Source: Trebonia sp963811335
GTDB lineage: Bacteria; Actinomycetota; Actinomycetes; Streptosporangiales; Streptosporangiaceae
Reading direction: 5' to 3'
Assembly (NCBI GenBank): GCA_963811335.1
Contig: CAWERB010000035.1
Span: 372,001 to 436,000 of the forward strand
DNA length: 64,000 nucleotides
In this document: piece after piece, positions 46,672-55,298 of the stretch
How positions within the stretch are numbered: the stretch's first letter is position 1
Layout: each line of letters opens with the position of its first letter
Made by a program: the position numbers and the translations under genes
The notes under the pieces: generated by a model
Databases searched by the model: none
What the model was told of the DNA's origin: nothing
The model's input: the letters and a program-made list of their open reading frames with translations, nothing else

Positions 46672-47971
46672 CCGGCCGGTCAGCCCGGACGGCCCGCGCC
46701 CAGCGCCGCCCGAGCAGCAGCGACCTGGCCGCCAGCCAGCAGCCGAGCGCGGCCCACACGCCGGGCAGGCCGATCCAGTGGAACCGCAGGACGAGCGCGG
46801 CAAGCGGCACGAAGGCGCCGATGGCGAGGATCATCGCGCGGCGCATCGCGCTGTAGTCGCCAAGGCCGAGGATCACGCCATCGTAGACATACGCGAGCGC
46901 GGCGAGCGGCTGGGTGAGCGCGGAGCACAGCAGCGCGGTGACCGCGGCGGCGCGTACCGCAGGGTCGGCGGTGAATGCCTGCGGCGCGCCCAGCGCGAGC
47001 GCGGCGGTCGCCGCGGCGAGCCCGCAGCCGGCCGCGAGCCCGAGGCCGAGCGTGCGCCGCGCCGCGCCCTCGGCCGCGGCCCGGTCGCCGCGGCCGAGGG
47101 CCGCGCTGACGTAGACCTGCGCGGGCACCGCGAGCGCGTCGGTGGACAGCGAGAGCAGCCCCCACAGCCGGTAGGCGACCTGCCACCCGGCGAGCGGGAC
47201 CGCGCCGAGCCGCGCGGCGACGGCGGTCGCCGCGAGCGGCACCACGCCGAGCGCGATCGTCCGCACCGAGAGCCGGTGCCCGTCGCGTAGCACGGCGGCG
47301 ATGTCCCGCCCCGCCGGGCGGGCCGGCGGGCACGCCGAGCGGCGCGATGCCCTGGCGTACGCCGCGGCGGCGAGCACCTGCGCCGCGACCGTGCCCCACG
47401 CCGAGCCGAGCAGCCCCGCGTGCAGTCCGAACACCAGCCACGCCTCGAGCGCCACGTTCACCACGTTCGCGCCGACCGCGATGCGCAGCGGCGTCCTGGT
47501 GTTCTCTAGCCCGGTGAGCTGCCCGTTGCCCGCGTAGGAGAGGTAGAGGAAGGGCAGCCCGAGCGCCGAGATCCTGATGTAGCCCGTCGCCTCCGGCCCG
47601 ATGCCCCCCCGGGCGCCGAGCAGCGTCACCGCGGCCGGCGCGACGGCGGCGACGAGGCACGCGGTCACCGCGCCCCACCCGGCGGCGACCGCGTAGGCCG
47701 CGCCGACGGCCCGTCCCGCCAGCTGCGTCTCGCCGCGCGCCGCGCGCCGCGCCACCTCGGTCGTGGTAGCGGTAGAAAGGAAGATGGCGAGCCAGGCGAC
47801 GATCGACAGCGCGGACGTGGCGATCGCGAGCGCGTCGAGCGGCCCGCGGCCGAGATGGCCGACGATCGCGGTGTCGGCGAGGTTGTAAAGCGGTTCCGCG
47901 GCGACGGCGCCGAGGGCCGGGACGGCCAGCCGCGCGATCCTCCGGTCGAGGTCGCGTCGGGCTGTGCTCAC
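46553..47971 (-). CDS. MATE-family efflux transporter (DinF-like)
   Basis: A multidrug and toxin extrusion protein with about twelve helices. It opens DRRIARLAVPALGAVAAEPL followed by YNLADTAIVGHLG, the DinF-type signature. Later come GNGQLTGLENTRTPLRIAVG and the second-half start RTIALGVVPLAATAVAARLG. The expected end is near WARAVRA (about 46690). As written the frame continues 45 residues with Arg/Pro-rich sequence antisense to the aldo/keto reductase, so a one-base change near 46690 may have removed the normal stop (TGA occurs in the next frame there). Confidence 0.87.
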   Translation of the reverse strand: MSTARRDLDRRIARLAVPALGAVAAEPLYNLADTAIVGHLGRGPLDALAIATSALSIVAWLAIFLSTATTTEVARRAARGETQLAGRAVGAAYAVAAGWGAVTACLVAAVAPAAVTLLGARGGIGPEATGYIRISALGLPFLYLSYAGNGQLTGLENTRTPLRIAVGANVVNVALEAWLVFGLHAGLLGSAWGTVAAQVLAAAAYARASRRSACPPARPAGRDIAAVLRDGHRLSVRTIALGVVPLAATAVAARLGAVPLAGWQVAYRLWGLLSLSTDALAVPAQVYVSAALGRGDRAAAEGAARRTLGLGLAAGCGLAAATAALALGAPQAFTADPAVRAAAVTALLCSALTQPLAALAYVYDGVILGLGDYSAMRRAMILAIGAFVPLAALVLRFHWIGLPGVWAALGCWLAARSLLLGRRWARAVRADRPVRRQAAGQWRRSPRAAPSSVPSGRPPRWPWPARARSRPR

Positions 47972-48043
47972 GTCCTGCTCACGCCAGCCAGGATATAAGT
48001 CGTCGTCTAACCGATTTCGCCCGTAAGGTACGGTTGGTTACTC

Positions 48044-49282
48044 GTGAGCAGAGCCCAGTCGCCGCCGGCCGTCGCCGGCCAGCAGAAGGTCCGGCTGGAG
48101 CGTGCCCTGCTCGTCGTCGGGGTGCTCGCGCTCGGGTTTAACCTGCGCGGCGCGATCACCAGCCTGCCCCCGGTCTTCCCCGAGCTGCAAGACAGCCTGG
48201 GCTTGTCAGGCGCGACGGTCTCGCTGCTCGCGGCCACCCCGGTTATCTGCTTCGGCGTGGTCTCCGGCTTCGCCGCCGCCCTGGCCAGGCGGGCGGGGGA
48301 GGAGCGGGTCCTGCTCGGCGCGATGATCGCGCTGACGGCCGGCCTTGTCGCGCGCGGCGTCGCGCCAAGGGCGCTGCTCTTCCCCGGCACGATCTTGCTG
48401 AGCGGCGCGATCGCGGTGATGAACGTCCTGCTGTCAAGCCTGATCAAGCGGCGCTGGCCGGAACGGGCCGGCTTCCTCATCGGCATGTACATCACCGCGC
48501 TGTCCGCGGGCGCGATCGTCGCGTCGCTGGTCAGCGTCCCGCTGTGGCAGGCTACCGGCGGCTCGGTCGCGCTCACCCTCAGCTGGCTCGCCATCCCGGC
48601 CGCAGTCGGCGCCCTGCTGTGGCTGCCGCAGACGGCCGCACCGCGGTTCACCAGAGCGCACGGCGGAACGCTCCCCGCCCATCCCGCCCGGGTGGCGGTG
48701 CACCGGTACGCGCTCGCCTGGCACGTGACGCTCTTCATGGGCATGCAGTCGCTGCTGTACTACGCGGCGCTGTCCTGGCTGCCGACCATGCTGCGCGACC
48801 GCGGGGTGAGCGCCGCGCACGCCGGGGAGCTGCTCGCCCTGATGGGCGTGGGCAACCTGGCCGTGTCGCTGGTCATCCCGGTGATAGCACAGCGGATGCG
48901 GTCGCAGTTGGTGCTCGTCGTGCCGACCGTGGCCGCGCTGGCCGGCGGACTGGCCGGCCTGCTGTACGCGCCGCTCGGCGGCGCGATCGGGTGGGCGCTG
49001 ATCCTCGGCGCCGGCCAGAACGCGGCCCTTGGCCTCGCGGTCTTCTTCACCGCGGCCCGCGCGCCGCACGCGGCGGCGGCCGCGTCGCTGTCCGCGCTCG
49101 CCCAGTCGGTCGGCTACCTGCTCTCCAGCGCCGGCCCGCTCGAGGTCGGCCTGCTGCACTCGGCGACGGGCAGCTGGACCTTGCCGGTCATGGTGCTGTT
49201 CGCGTTCAACGCCGTGCTGCTCGTCGCCGGGATCCTCGCCGCCAGGCCGCGGATGCTGCCCCCCGCCGGGGACGCGTCGTGA
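48044..49282 (+). CDS. MFS transporter, CynX/NimT type
   Basis: A 412-residue major facilitator protein with twelve helices. LLVVGVLALGFNLRGAITSL followed by PPVFPELQDSLGLS is the clear entry of the CynX/NimT (cyanate or nitroimidazole) group, and AVMNVLLSSLIKRRWPERAG is a loop motif of that group. Substrate not determined. GTG 48044 is the start. The stop overlaps the start of the HAD gene (GTGA at 49279-49282), so the two are translationally coupled. Confidence 0.88.
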   Translation: MSRAQSPPAVAGQQKVRLERALLVVGVLALGFNLRGAITSLPPVFPELQDSLGLSGATVSLLAATPVICFGVVSGFAAALARRAGEERVLLGAMIALTAGLVARGVAPRALLFPGTILLSGAIAVMNVLLSSLIKRRWPERAGFLIGMYITALSAGAIVASLVSVPLWQATGGSVALTLSWLAIPAAVGALLWLPQTAAPRFTRAHGGTLPAHPARVAVHRYALAWHVTLFMGMQSLLYYAALSWLPTMLRDRGVSAAHAGELLALMGVGNLAVSLVIPVIAQRMRSQLVLVVPTVAALAGGLAGLLYAPLGGAIGWALILGAGQNAALGLAVFFTAARAPHAAAAASLSALAQSVGYLLSSAGPLEVGLLHSATGSWTLPVMVLFAFNAVLLVAGILAARPRMLPPAGDAS

Positions 49283-49905
49283 CAGCGCCGCCAACACTGC
49301 CACCGGTCGGGTTCGACCTGGACATGACGCTGATCGACTCCCGCCGCGCGATCATGGCGTCGTTCGCCGGCGTGGCGGCCGACACCGGGGTGGCGATCGA
49401 CCCGGCGGGGGTGGACAGCCGTCTCGGCATCAAGCTCGAGGACGAGCTCGCGCACTGGTTCCCGCCCGCCGAGATCGCGCACGCCATGCGGCTCTACCGG
49501 ACGCACTACCTGGAACTTCTGGCGCCGCTCACCACCCGGCTGCCCGGGGCCGAGGAGGCGATCGCCGCGGTGCGGGCGGCCGGCGCGCGGGCCGTCGTGA
49601 TCACCGCCAAGCCCGAGCTGACCGCACGGCTGAGCCTGAACAGCGTCGGGCTTGACCCCGACGACCTCTTCGGAGAAGCGCACGGGCCGGAGAAGGCGGC
49701 GGTGCTCGCGGACCTCGGCGCCGCCGTCTACGTCGGCGACACCCCGGCGGACATGCTGGCGGCGGTCGCCGCGAACGTGCACGGCGTGGGCGTCGCCACC
49801 GGCTCGTTCAGCGCGAGCGAGCTGCGCGCCGCCGGCGCGGCGCACGTGCTGCCCTCGCTGGCCGGCTTCCCCGCGCTGTACGCGAGCATTACCGCACAGT
49901 GCTGA
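49279..49905 (+). CDS. HAD-family hydrolase (phosphoglycolate phosphatase-like)
   Basis: A 208-residue HAD phosphatase. Motif I is GFDLDMTLIDSRRA (nucleophile and general-acid Asp pair), motif II is AVVITAK, the lysine of motif III is in GPEKAAVL and motif IV is VYVGDTPADM. A helical cap lies between motifs I and II, as in phosphoglycolate phosphatases. The start GTG overlaps the MFS stop. The gene end lies inside a 15-base tandem repeat. Confidence 0.88.
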   Translation: MTAPPTLPPVGFDLDMTLIDSRRAIMASFAGVAADTGVAIDPAGVDSRLGIKLEDELAHWFPPAEIAHAMRLYRTHYLELLAPLTTRLPGAEEAIAAVRAAGARAVVITAKPELTARLSLNSVGLDPDDLFGEAHGPEKAAVLADLGAAVYVGDTPADMLAAVAANVHGVGVATGSFSASELRAAGAAHVLPSLAGFPALYASITAQC

Positions 49906-49937
49906 CCGGGGCGGGGCTGACCGGGGCGGGGCTGACC
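49901..49937. repeat. 15-bp tandem repeat over the HAD stop codon
   Basis: GCTGACCGGGGCGGG occurs at 49901 and 49916, with a third start (GCTGACC) at 49931. The TGA of the HAD gene is in the first unit. Confidence 0.8.
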
Positions 49938-49940
49938 CGA

Positions 49941-50273
49941 TCAGGACGCGGTGCGCCGCGGCCGCCCTGCGCGCTTGACCGGCCGCGCGCCCACCAGCAT
50001 CTCGCCCGCGGACTTCTCCGTCACCAGCGCGGCGAAGGCCTCGGCGTCCAGCGTCACCCGGCGCGGCAGGTCCTCGCCGGGCAGGTACAGGTCGAGCACC
50101 GCGACCCGCAGCGCGTCCTTCTCCATCGCGAGCGCCTCGTCGGCCAGGGCCTCGATCTCCACCGGCCCGTCGCCCAGCTCGGGGTGCTCGTGGATCACGA
50201 TGCGCGCCAGCGCGTCGTCCCGCATGATGAGCTGCCCACTCAGGTCGCTAAACCGGACAGTCTTCTGACCCAT
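49941..50273 (-). CDS. Conserved actinobacterial protein of unknown function
   Basis: A 110-residue protein starting MGQKTVRFSDLSGQLIMRDD, with ARIVIHEHPELGDGPVEIEA in the middle, then VAVLDLYLPGEDLPRRVTLD and a basic tail. I recognise the sequence pattern from many actinomycete genomes, but it has no function I can state. The basic C-terminus and the predicted beta-rich middle part might suit nucleic-acid binding; this is only a guess. It is not in an obvious operon. Confidence 0.75.
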   Translation of the reverse strand: MGQKTVRFSDLSGQLIMRDDALARIVIHEHPELGDGPVEIEALADEALAMEKDALRVAVLDLYLPGEDLPRRVTLDAEAFAALVTEKSAGEMLVGARPVKRAGRPRRTAS

Positions 50274-50412
50274 GATCTGACCCCTCTATCCGAACGTTCT
50301 TGCTGAACGCCACCGACAAGGGAAAACCTAACCGTAAGCCTGTTCGCTTGTCAAACGCCTGTTCTATCGGGCGGCACTGATGCGAATCTCTGATCGACCA
50401 GAGGTAACCCGG

Positions 50413-50892
50413 TCACACGAGCTTCTTCATCTGCACGGCCATGACCTCGTAGCCCAGGCTCTCGTACAGCGACCTGGCGACCGTGTTCTGCCCGTGCACG
50501 TTGAGGCCGAGCGACGTCATACCGCGTGACCGCGCCTCCGCCTCGGCGAGCAGCATCGCCGCCCGCCCGTAACCGTGCCCGCGGAACGCGGGCTCGATCT
50601 CGATCTCGAACACCCACGCCATCCGCGGGTCGGGATCCGGCCCGGGCACGCCGAGCCACAGCCACCCGACGGGAACGTCGCCTGCCATGATCCGGAACAC
50701 GAAGTGACCTGGCGTGCCGAAGCCGCGGCTGAAATACCATCCGGTGTCCTGCTCCGCCTTGTCCCGCGCCGCCTGCGCGGGCATCGCGCCCGAGGACGCG
50801 ATCAGCTCGGCGTACGCGGCCGTCTGCCGGGGCAGCCACGCGTCGAACTCGTCCCGCGTCGCCTTACGCAAACGCAACTCCTGGTCAGTCAC
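50413..50892 (-). CDS. GNAT N-acetyltransferase
   Basis: A 159-residue acetyltransferase of the RimI/GNAT fold. LRLRKATRDEFDAWLPRQTA is the N-terminal strand and helix; FRIMAGDVPVGWLWLGV follows; the acetyl-CoA loop is EIEPAFRGHGYGRAAMLLAE; then GLNVHGQNTVARSLYESLGY at the end. Substrate unknown. Homologues are widespread in actinomycetes. A clear ATG starts the gene at 50892. Confidence 0.9.
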   Translation of the reverse strand: MTDQELRLRKATRDEFDAWLPRQTAAYAELIASSGAMPAQAARDKAEQDTGWYFSRGFGTPGHFVFRIMAGDVPVGWLWLGVPGPDPDPRMAWVFEIEIEPAFRGHGYGRAAMLLAEAEARSRGMTSLGLNVHGQNTVARSLYESLGYEVMAVQMKKLV

Positions 50893-51005
50893 CCTCCCAT
50901 CTAAGCCGATTCCGCCCGATCAGGCCATGTCGTCCCGTGCGACACGGGTTTGCCACGCCTTCGTTCGTCCTCATCGCGCGGTAGCCTCCCCGGTGGGAGG
51001 CGCCG

Positions 51006-51824
51006 ATGAAAGAGGGTTCCGCGTCGCACACCGCGCGCGGCGTCGCCGCGTACCGGCTCACCTGCGAGCGGGTGGCGGCGGGCTACGGCGACCCGGCGGC
51101 CGACGAGGCGCTGAGCCGCGACGTCGCGGACGGCCTGACGCCCGGTGGCACCCGGATGCGCGAGTACCTCAGGGCGCGCACCGCGTTCTTCGACCGGGTG
51201 GTGGTGGACGCCGTTGACCGCGGGATGACGCAGGTCGTGACCGGCGGCGCCGGCTACGACGGCCGCGCCTTGCGGTACGCGCGCCCTGGTACCCGCTGGT
51301 TCGAGGTGGACCACCCCGCTACCCAGGCCGACAAGCGGGCCCGCCTGGCCCGCCTCGGGCTCGACGCGTCGCACGTCGCGTTCATCCCCGCCGACTTCAC
51401 CGCCGACGCGGTGGCCGGCCCGCTGCGCGACGCCGGCCTCGACCCCGGCCGCCCGGCGCTCTTCCTTTTCGAAGGTGTCGCCGTCTACCTGGACCGGCCG
51501 GTCATCGAACGGGTACTCGCCGGGTTCCGCGAGGCCACCTCGGCAGGCAGCCTCCTGGCCATCAGCGTCTCGACCGGCACCGCGACCCCGGCTTCCCGGG
51601 CCCGTTTCCAGGCACGGGTCGCCGAGTTCGGCGAGCCCGCCCGCTCGGTGCTCACGCCGGCGGAGGCCGCCGGCCTGCTCGCCGCCGCCGGCTGGGAGAT
51701 ACCGGACGCGGCGGCCGGCCGGGTCAGCCGGCTGCTGCTCGCCCGCGCCGCAGCCGCTCATCGGGGTGCAGAACGTGAGCGTGGTACTCCGGCCGCTAAT
51801 ACCGTGGACGAGGTGTGGGGGTGA
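51006..51824 (+). CDS. LCM-type SAM-dependent methyltransferase
   Basis: A 272-residue methyltransferase of the leucine-carboxyl/O-methyltransferase group (Pfam LCM). It has TRMREYLRARTAFFDRVVVD, the SAM loop VVTGGAGYDGRALRY, the acidic motif WFEVDHPATQADKRARL and LFLFEGVAVYLDRPVIERVL. Actinomycete members mostly lack a known substrate, and some act in antibiotic pathways. ATG 51006 is preceded by GGGAGGCGCCG. A 46-codon ORF with a strong ribosome site begins 40 bases after its stop. Confidence 0.88.
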   Translation: MKEGSASHTARGVAAYRLTCERVAAGYGDPAADEALSRDVADGLTPGGTRMREYLRARTAFFDRVVVDAVDRGMTQVVTGGAGYDGRALRYARPGTRWFEVDHPATQADKRARLARLGLDASHVAFIPADFTADAVAGPLRDAGLDPGRPALFLFEGVAVYLDRPVIERVLAGFREATSAGSLLAISVSTGTATPASRARFQARVAEFGEPARSVLTPAEAAGLLAAAGWEIPDAAAGRVSRLLLARAAAAHRGAERERGTPAANTVDEVWG

Positions 51825-51848
51825 CCCGCCGCTGGGTACAGCAGTACC

Positions 51849-51856
51849 AAGGAGGT
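51849..51856 (+). promoter_or_regulatory. Strong Shine-Dalgarno site for the 46-codon ORF
   Basis: AAGGAGGT at 51849-51856 is the full anti-16S complement, 7 bases before ATG 51864. Few genes in the window have such a complete site, so the short ORF is likely translated well. Confidence 0.7.
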
Positions 51857-51863
51857 ACCTAGC

Positions 51864-52004
51864 ATGCGTCTTGGCAAGGAAAAGGCAACGGGCTACGTCG
51901 AGGACACCGAGGCCGACACGGTACTGGCCGAGGAGATCACGGCGGAGCGGCCCGAGCAGACGCCGCTTACTCCCGCGTCCGAGTCCGCGCTCCCCGTTAG
52001 CTGA
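51864..52004 (+). CDS. Small acidic 46-residue protein
   Basis: The ORF starts MRLGKEKATGYVEDTEADTV and ends PEQTPLTPASESALPVS. It is acidic in the middle (EDTEADTVLAEEI) and has a Pro/Ser/Thr-rich end. It has no cysteines, no signal peptide and no membrane segment. The only evidence for it being real is the AAGGAGGT ribosome site, the in-frame codon usage and its position straight after an LCM-type methyltransferase. It could be a small regulatory protein or a substrate of the neighbouring enzyme; neither is shown. Confidence 0.55.
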   Translation: MRLGKEKATGYVEDTEADTVLAEEITAERPEQTPLTPASESALPVS

Positions 52005-52170
52005 CCCAAGGCGACGGCACGACGCGGTACGCGATGACAACCGTCATCATCCGCGGGGACGTTCCCGCCTGCCCGCCAGGGCCCGGCTCACTGTGTTCAC
52101 TCTCAGTGGGGCCTGGCCGGGCGGTGGCGCGCGTCCCCGACAGGCTCATCCGACCGGCCGGAGGCTAGCG

Positions 52171-52995
52171 ATGGCCCGCCTGCGCTCATGGGCGTCCGAC
52201 GAGGCGCGCGACGAGCGGCCCGACCGCCCGTTCACCGGCTACAAGCTGGCGCACGCCGTGTTGTCCGCCGACGGCGGCAAGGCCGGCTTCGCCGGCCTGA
52301 CCCTCGGCGCGCACAACGTCTACGGCGCCACCGCGGACGCCATGTGCGTGTGGAACAGGCGGCACCTGCCGCCGCGCCGCTGGTGCGGCTGCGGCTTCTA
52401 CTGCCTGCACACGCTGGCCGACGCGCGCTCGCTCAACTGCGCCACGGAGAACCGCTCGGCGCTGTTGCTCCAGGTGGCGGCATCCGGCTCCTACATACGC
52501 TACGAGCGCGGGCTGCGCTACAGCAGGCAGCGCGTTGTCGCGGTGCTCGACGCCCAGTGCTCCTGCGGCCGCCCGGGCAGCGCGCTCGCCGACGCCGGCA
52601 GCGGCATCATCGGCTGGCGGCACCTGGCCCCGGCCTGCGCGCGGTGCACCGCGGGCCGTCCGGTGCTCAGCCTGCGGGAGTTCACCGCCCGGCTGGACGG
52701 CCCGGTGCGCGTGGCCGGCCTGCTGTCGGCGAGCCCGCTGTCTCTCGGCCCGCCGGCCGACGGGCCGCATGCGCAAGGAGTGCTCGCCGACGCGTCGTCG
52801 CCTGGTGGCCCGCTCGCGGAGGGCGCTCATGTTCCCGCGGCCGGGGACCCGCAATCCGGTGCGCCGGGCCCAGCGGCCGCCAGCGCGGCGGACCTGCCGT
52901 CAGACGCGGGGGAGTCGCCGCTCGCCGTGCTGGCCGCGGAGATCGCGCTGCTGCACGCCCGCCTCGACGACCTGCAGTCCCGCCTGGACCGCTGA
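52171..52995 (+). CDS. Cysteine-rich actinomycete protein of unknown function
   Basis: A 274-residue protein. The first 175 residues hold three cysteine groups: RRWCGCGFYCLHTLADARS, AQCSCGRPGS and ACARCTAGRPVL, plus several His, which could bind zinc. An FTGYKLAHAV motif stands near the start, a pattern I have seen in uncharacterised actinomycete proteins. The C-terminal 90 residues are low-complexity, then a short coiled helix (LAVLAAEIALLHARLDDLQS). ATG 52171 follows GGAGG. It is on the same strand as the small ORF and methyltransferase, but with a gap of 166 bases. Confidence 0.7.
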   Translation: MARLRSWASDEARDERPDRPFTGYKLAHAVLSADGGKAGFAGLTLGAHNVYGATADAMCVWNRRHLPPRRWCGCGFYCLHTLADARSLNCATENRSALLLQVAASGSYIRYERGLRYSRQRVVAVLDAQCSCGRPGSALADAGSGIIGWRHLAPACARCTAGRPVLSLREFTARLDGPVRVAGLLSASPLSLGPPADGPHAQGVLADASSPGGPLAEGAHVPAAGDPQSGAPGPAAASAADLPSDAGESPLAVLAAEIALLHARLDDLQSRLDR

Positions 52996-53131
52996 CCGCG
53001 CGACATTAGCGGCCAGGTGACGTTTACCCGGGCGGCATTTGGTACATGACGGGCATAGGAGGCGGTAGCCGCCCGCTCGCATGCGGGGCGCGCTATCGCA
53101 GGTGCCGGGAGAAGAGCAGGGCTGCGCGCGG

Positions 53132-53835
53132 ATGGAACTGGCGATCTTGCTGGCACTCGCCGCGAGCCTGTGCACCGCCACCGCCTCGGTCTGCCAGCGG
53201 CTTGGCGCGCGCCGCGCGGACCACGGCGAGATGCGCGGCTTCGACCCGCTGCTCGTGTTCCGGCTGGCCAGGCAGCCTGCCTGGCTGCTCGGCTTCGCCA
53301 GCATGATCGCCGGGTTCGTGCTCCAGGTGAGCGCGCTGCGCTTCGGCCCGCTCGCCCTCGTTCAGCCGATACTCGCGGTTGAGCTGCTGTGGGTTTTCGG
53401 CTGCCTCGTGCTGCGGGCCGGCGGCCGCCTGGCCCGCTGGCGCGAGTGGGGTGCCTCGCCTGGGGCTTCGTCGCCGCCGTGATCAAGGAACTGAGCTCTC
53501 ACGTGGCCGGCGGCCCCGCCGCCATCTTCAGCACGTGGTCGCCCTACGTGCTTGCCGTCGCCGGCGCGGCGGCGATGCTGCTCGCCTCGCACGCGATGTC
53601 GGCGGGCCCGCTGGCGGCCTCGCAGCCCGGCTTCACGATCGGCGACCCGGTCACCGCGGTCCTGCTCGGCGCCTTCCTGTTCGGCGAGCGCCTCGGCACC
53701 TCACCCGCCGCGCTGGCCGCCGAGGTGCTTGGCCTGCTGGTCCTCGCGCTCGGCGTCCGGACGCTGAGCGGCAGCGAGCTGATCACCGGCACGCCCCGTT
53801 CGGTGACCGGCCGGCGGCAAGCTGCGCGCGGGTGA
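53132..53835 (+). pseudogene. EamA/DMT transporter, frameshifted and shortened
   Basis: The first part (MELAILLALAASLCTATASV to LARWREWG) is read in one frame and contains helices 1-4, including GPLALVQPILAVELLWVFG. From about 53455 the reading continues in a second frame (CLAWGFVAAVIKELSSHVAG) through PYVLAVAGAAAMLLASHAMS, AGPLAASQPGFTIGDPVTAV and LLGAFLFGERLG to 53835. A normal member has about 290 residues with ten helices; here only about 235 residues remain, and a block of some 60 residues is missing at the junction. So the break is a deletion, not just one base. The gene is probably dead. Confidence 0.65.
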
Positions 53836-54116
53836 CCGGTAAACATCTACGACCGGGCTAACGTCTTTTCACCTCGGGAAAAAGTTACCTAGCTGGATAC
53901 CTGTTGGCGGAGGTGCCCGGGTCGCACTTCAACCCAGTCGAATCGGTTCTCCTTCGTTCGACTACACAAGGCCAGCGAGCATTGGCGATGGGTGCCAGAT
54001 GAGGCGAATCTGCCTTACAGGCAGGGGATTTGGCGAGGATCCGATTTCTGTCGAAAGGACCTTGCGCGGCGTAACTTGCATGGTTAGCATGGTCGAATCG
54101 GTTCGACATTAGGTAG
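53836..54116 (+). promoter_or_regulatory. lacI-type promoter and operator region
   Basis: GTCGAATCGGTTCGAC (54092-54107) differs from a perfect palindrome at one position. A half-conserved copy (GTCGAATCGGTT) lies at 53938-53949. Upstream of the first is TTGCGC (54062-54067), 17 bases, TAGCAT (54085-54090), a plausible promoter whose start region the operator covers. This points to autorepression by the following LacI-family gene. Confidence 0.7.
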
Positions 54117-55124
54117 GTGACCGTGCCGACCATCGAAGACGTGGCTCGCCGCGCGGGTGTATCGCGGAGCACAGTCTCCTATGCGCTGTCCGGCAAGCGG
54201 AGCATCTCGAGGGAGACGCGCGAGCGCATCGGGGCGGCCATCGCGGAGCTTGGCTTTACCCCGAACGCCGGGGCGAGGGCGCTTGCCACGTCGCAGACCA
54301 TGGTCATCGGCTTGTTCGTGCAGTTCTTCGAGGATGAATTCTCGCCGGCGATGCTGCAGTACGTCCTGCCGATCTCCGATGCCGCGCGCGAGGCCGGCTA
54401 CGACATCCTCATGGTCACCGAGGCCGACGGCCCGCACGCGGTCCAGCGGATCCTCAGCTCGGGGATGGTGGACGGGGTGGTCCTGCTGAACGTCGCCTAC
54501 GAGGATCAGCGCCTGCCGGTGATACGGAAGATGAAGCAGCCGGGATCGATGGTCGGCCTGCCGCGCAATCCCGACGACTTCGACGTCTTCGACCTTGACT
54601 TCGCCGAGGCCGGCCGGATCCTGGTTGACCATCTCGCCGAGCGCGGCCACCGTGAGGTCATCCTCATCACCCCGCGCGGGCACGTCTACGAGCGCGGTGG
54701 CGCGTACGCGTGGCGGTTCCGCGACGCGGCGCTGCAGCAGGCCGCCAGCTACGGCATCCGGGTCCGCTCGTACTACGGCGAGACGCAGCAGCCCGCCGTC
54801 AACGAGCAACTCAACCAGATTCTCGACGCCAGGGACGAGTCGGCGATGATCGTGCACAACGACGCCGTGATCGCCGCGCTGCCGTCCGTGCTGTACTCGC
54901 GCGGTATCCGCGTGCCCGACGACCTGTCGGTCGTCGGCGTGTTCTCAGAAGATTTCGGGCGACTGTTCTCGCTGCCGTACACGGCGGTCGAGACATCACC
55001 GAACAAGCTGGGCCGCCTGGCGGTCCAGGCCCTGGTGCAACGGATGGTCAGCCCGCAGGCCGCGAACGCGCCAAGGGTGGAACTCGTCGCGCCCCTCATC
55101 ACGGACCGGGGAAGCACCCGCTAA
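54117..55124 (+). CDS. LacI-family transcriptional regulator
   Basis: A 335-residue regulator. The HTH is TIEDVARRAGVSRSTVSYAL followed by the hinge helix TPNAGARALATSQT. The sugar-binding core has MVIGLFVQFFEDEFSPAMLQ, MVDGVVLLNV, AMIVHNDAVIAALPSVLYSR and the late VVGVFSEDFGRLF. GTG 54117 is the start, with a possible GTG two codons later. The operator palindrome is found before this gene and again before the ABC transporter, so it probably controls both. The inducer is likely a product of the neighbouring glycosidases. Confidence 0.93.
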   Translation: MTVPTIEDVARRAGVSRSTVSYALSGKRSISRETRERIGAAIAELGFTPNAGARALATSQTMVIGLFVQFFEDEFSPAMLQYVLPISDAAREAGYDILMVTEADGPHAVQRILSSGMVDGVVLLNVAYEDQRLPVIRKMKQPGSMVGLPRNPDDFDVFDLDFAEAGRILVDHLAERGHREVILITPRGHVYERGGAYAWRFRDAALQQAASYGIRVRSYYGETQQPAVNEQLNQILDARDESAMIVHNDAVIAALPSVLYSRGIRVPDDLSVVGVFSEDFGRLFSLPYTAVETSPNKLGRLAVQALVQRMVSPQAANAPRVELVAPLITDRGSTR

Positions 55125-55161
55125 CCGAGCACGCGGCCACCTTCCGGAAGTGCGCCGCAAT

Positions 55162-55177
55162 GTCGAACCGGTTCGAC
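55162..55177. promoter_or_regulatory. LacI operator before the ABC importer
   Basis: GTCGAACCGGTTCGAC is a perfect 16-base palindrome with the same half-sites as the copy at 54092-54107. It lies 122 bases upstream of the solute-binding protein start. Confidence 0.8.
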
Positions 55178-55257
55178 GACGAAACACAACAAAAGCCAAA
55201 ACGTCACAGTGAAATACCGCACAAGTGCAAACACGGCTGTATATCGTCAGTTAACCC

Positions 55258-55284
55258 CCGGCTTCCGCTGGCACCGGAAGCCGG
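55258..55284 (+). promoter_or_regulatory. Leader hairpin of the ABC importer
   Basis: CCGGCTTCCG pairs with CGGAAGCCGG around CTGGCAC (55258-55267 with 55275-55284), directly before the ribosome site AGAGAGGA. It may influence mRNA stability or initiation. Confidence 0.5.
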
Positions 55285-55298
55285 TCATTCAGAGAGGA

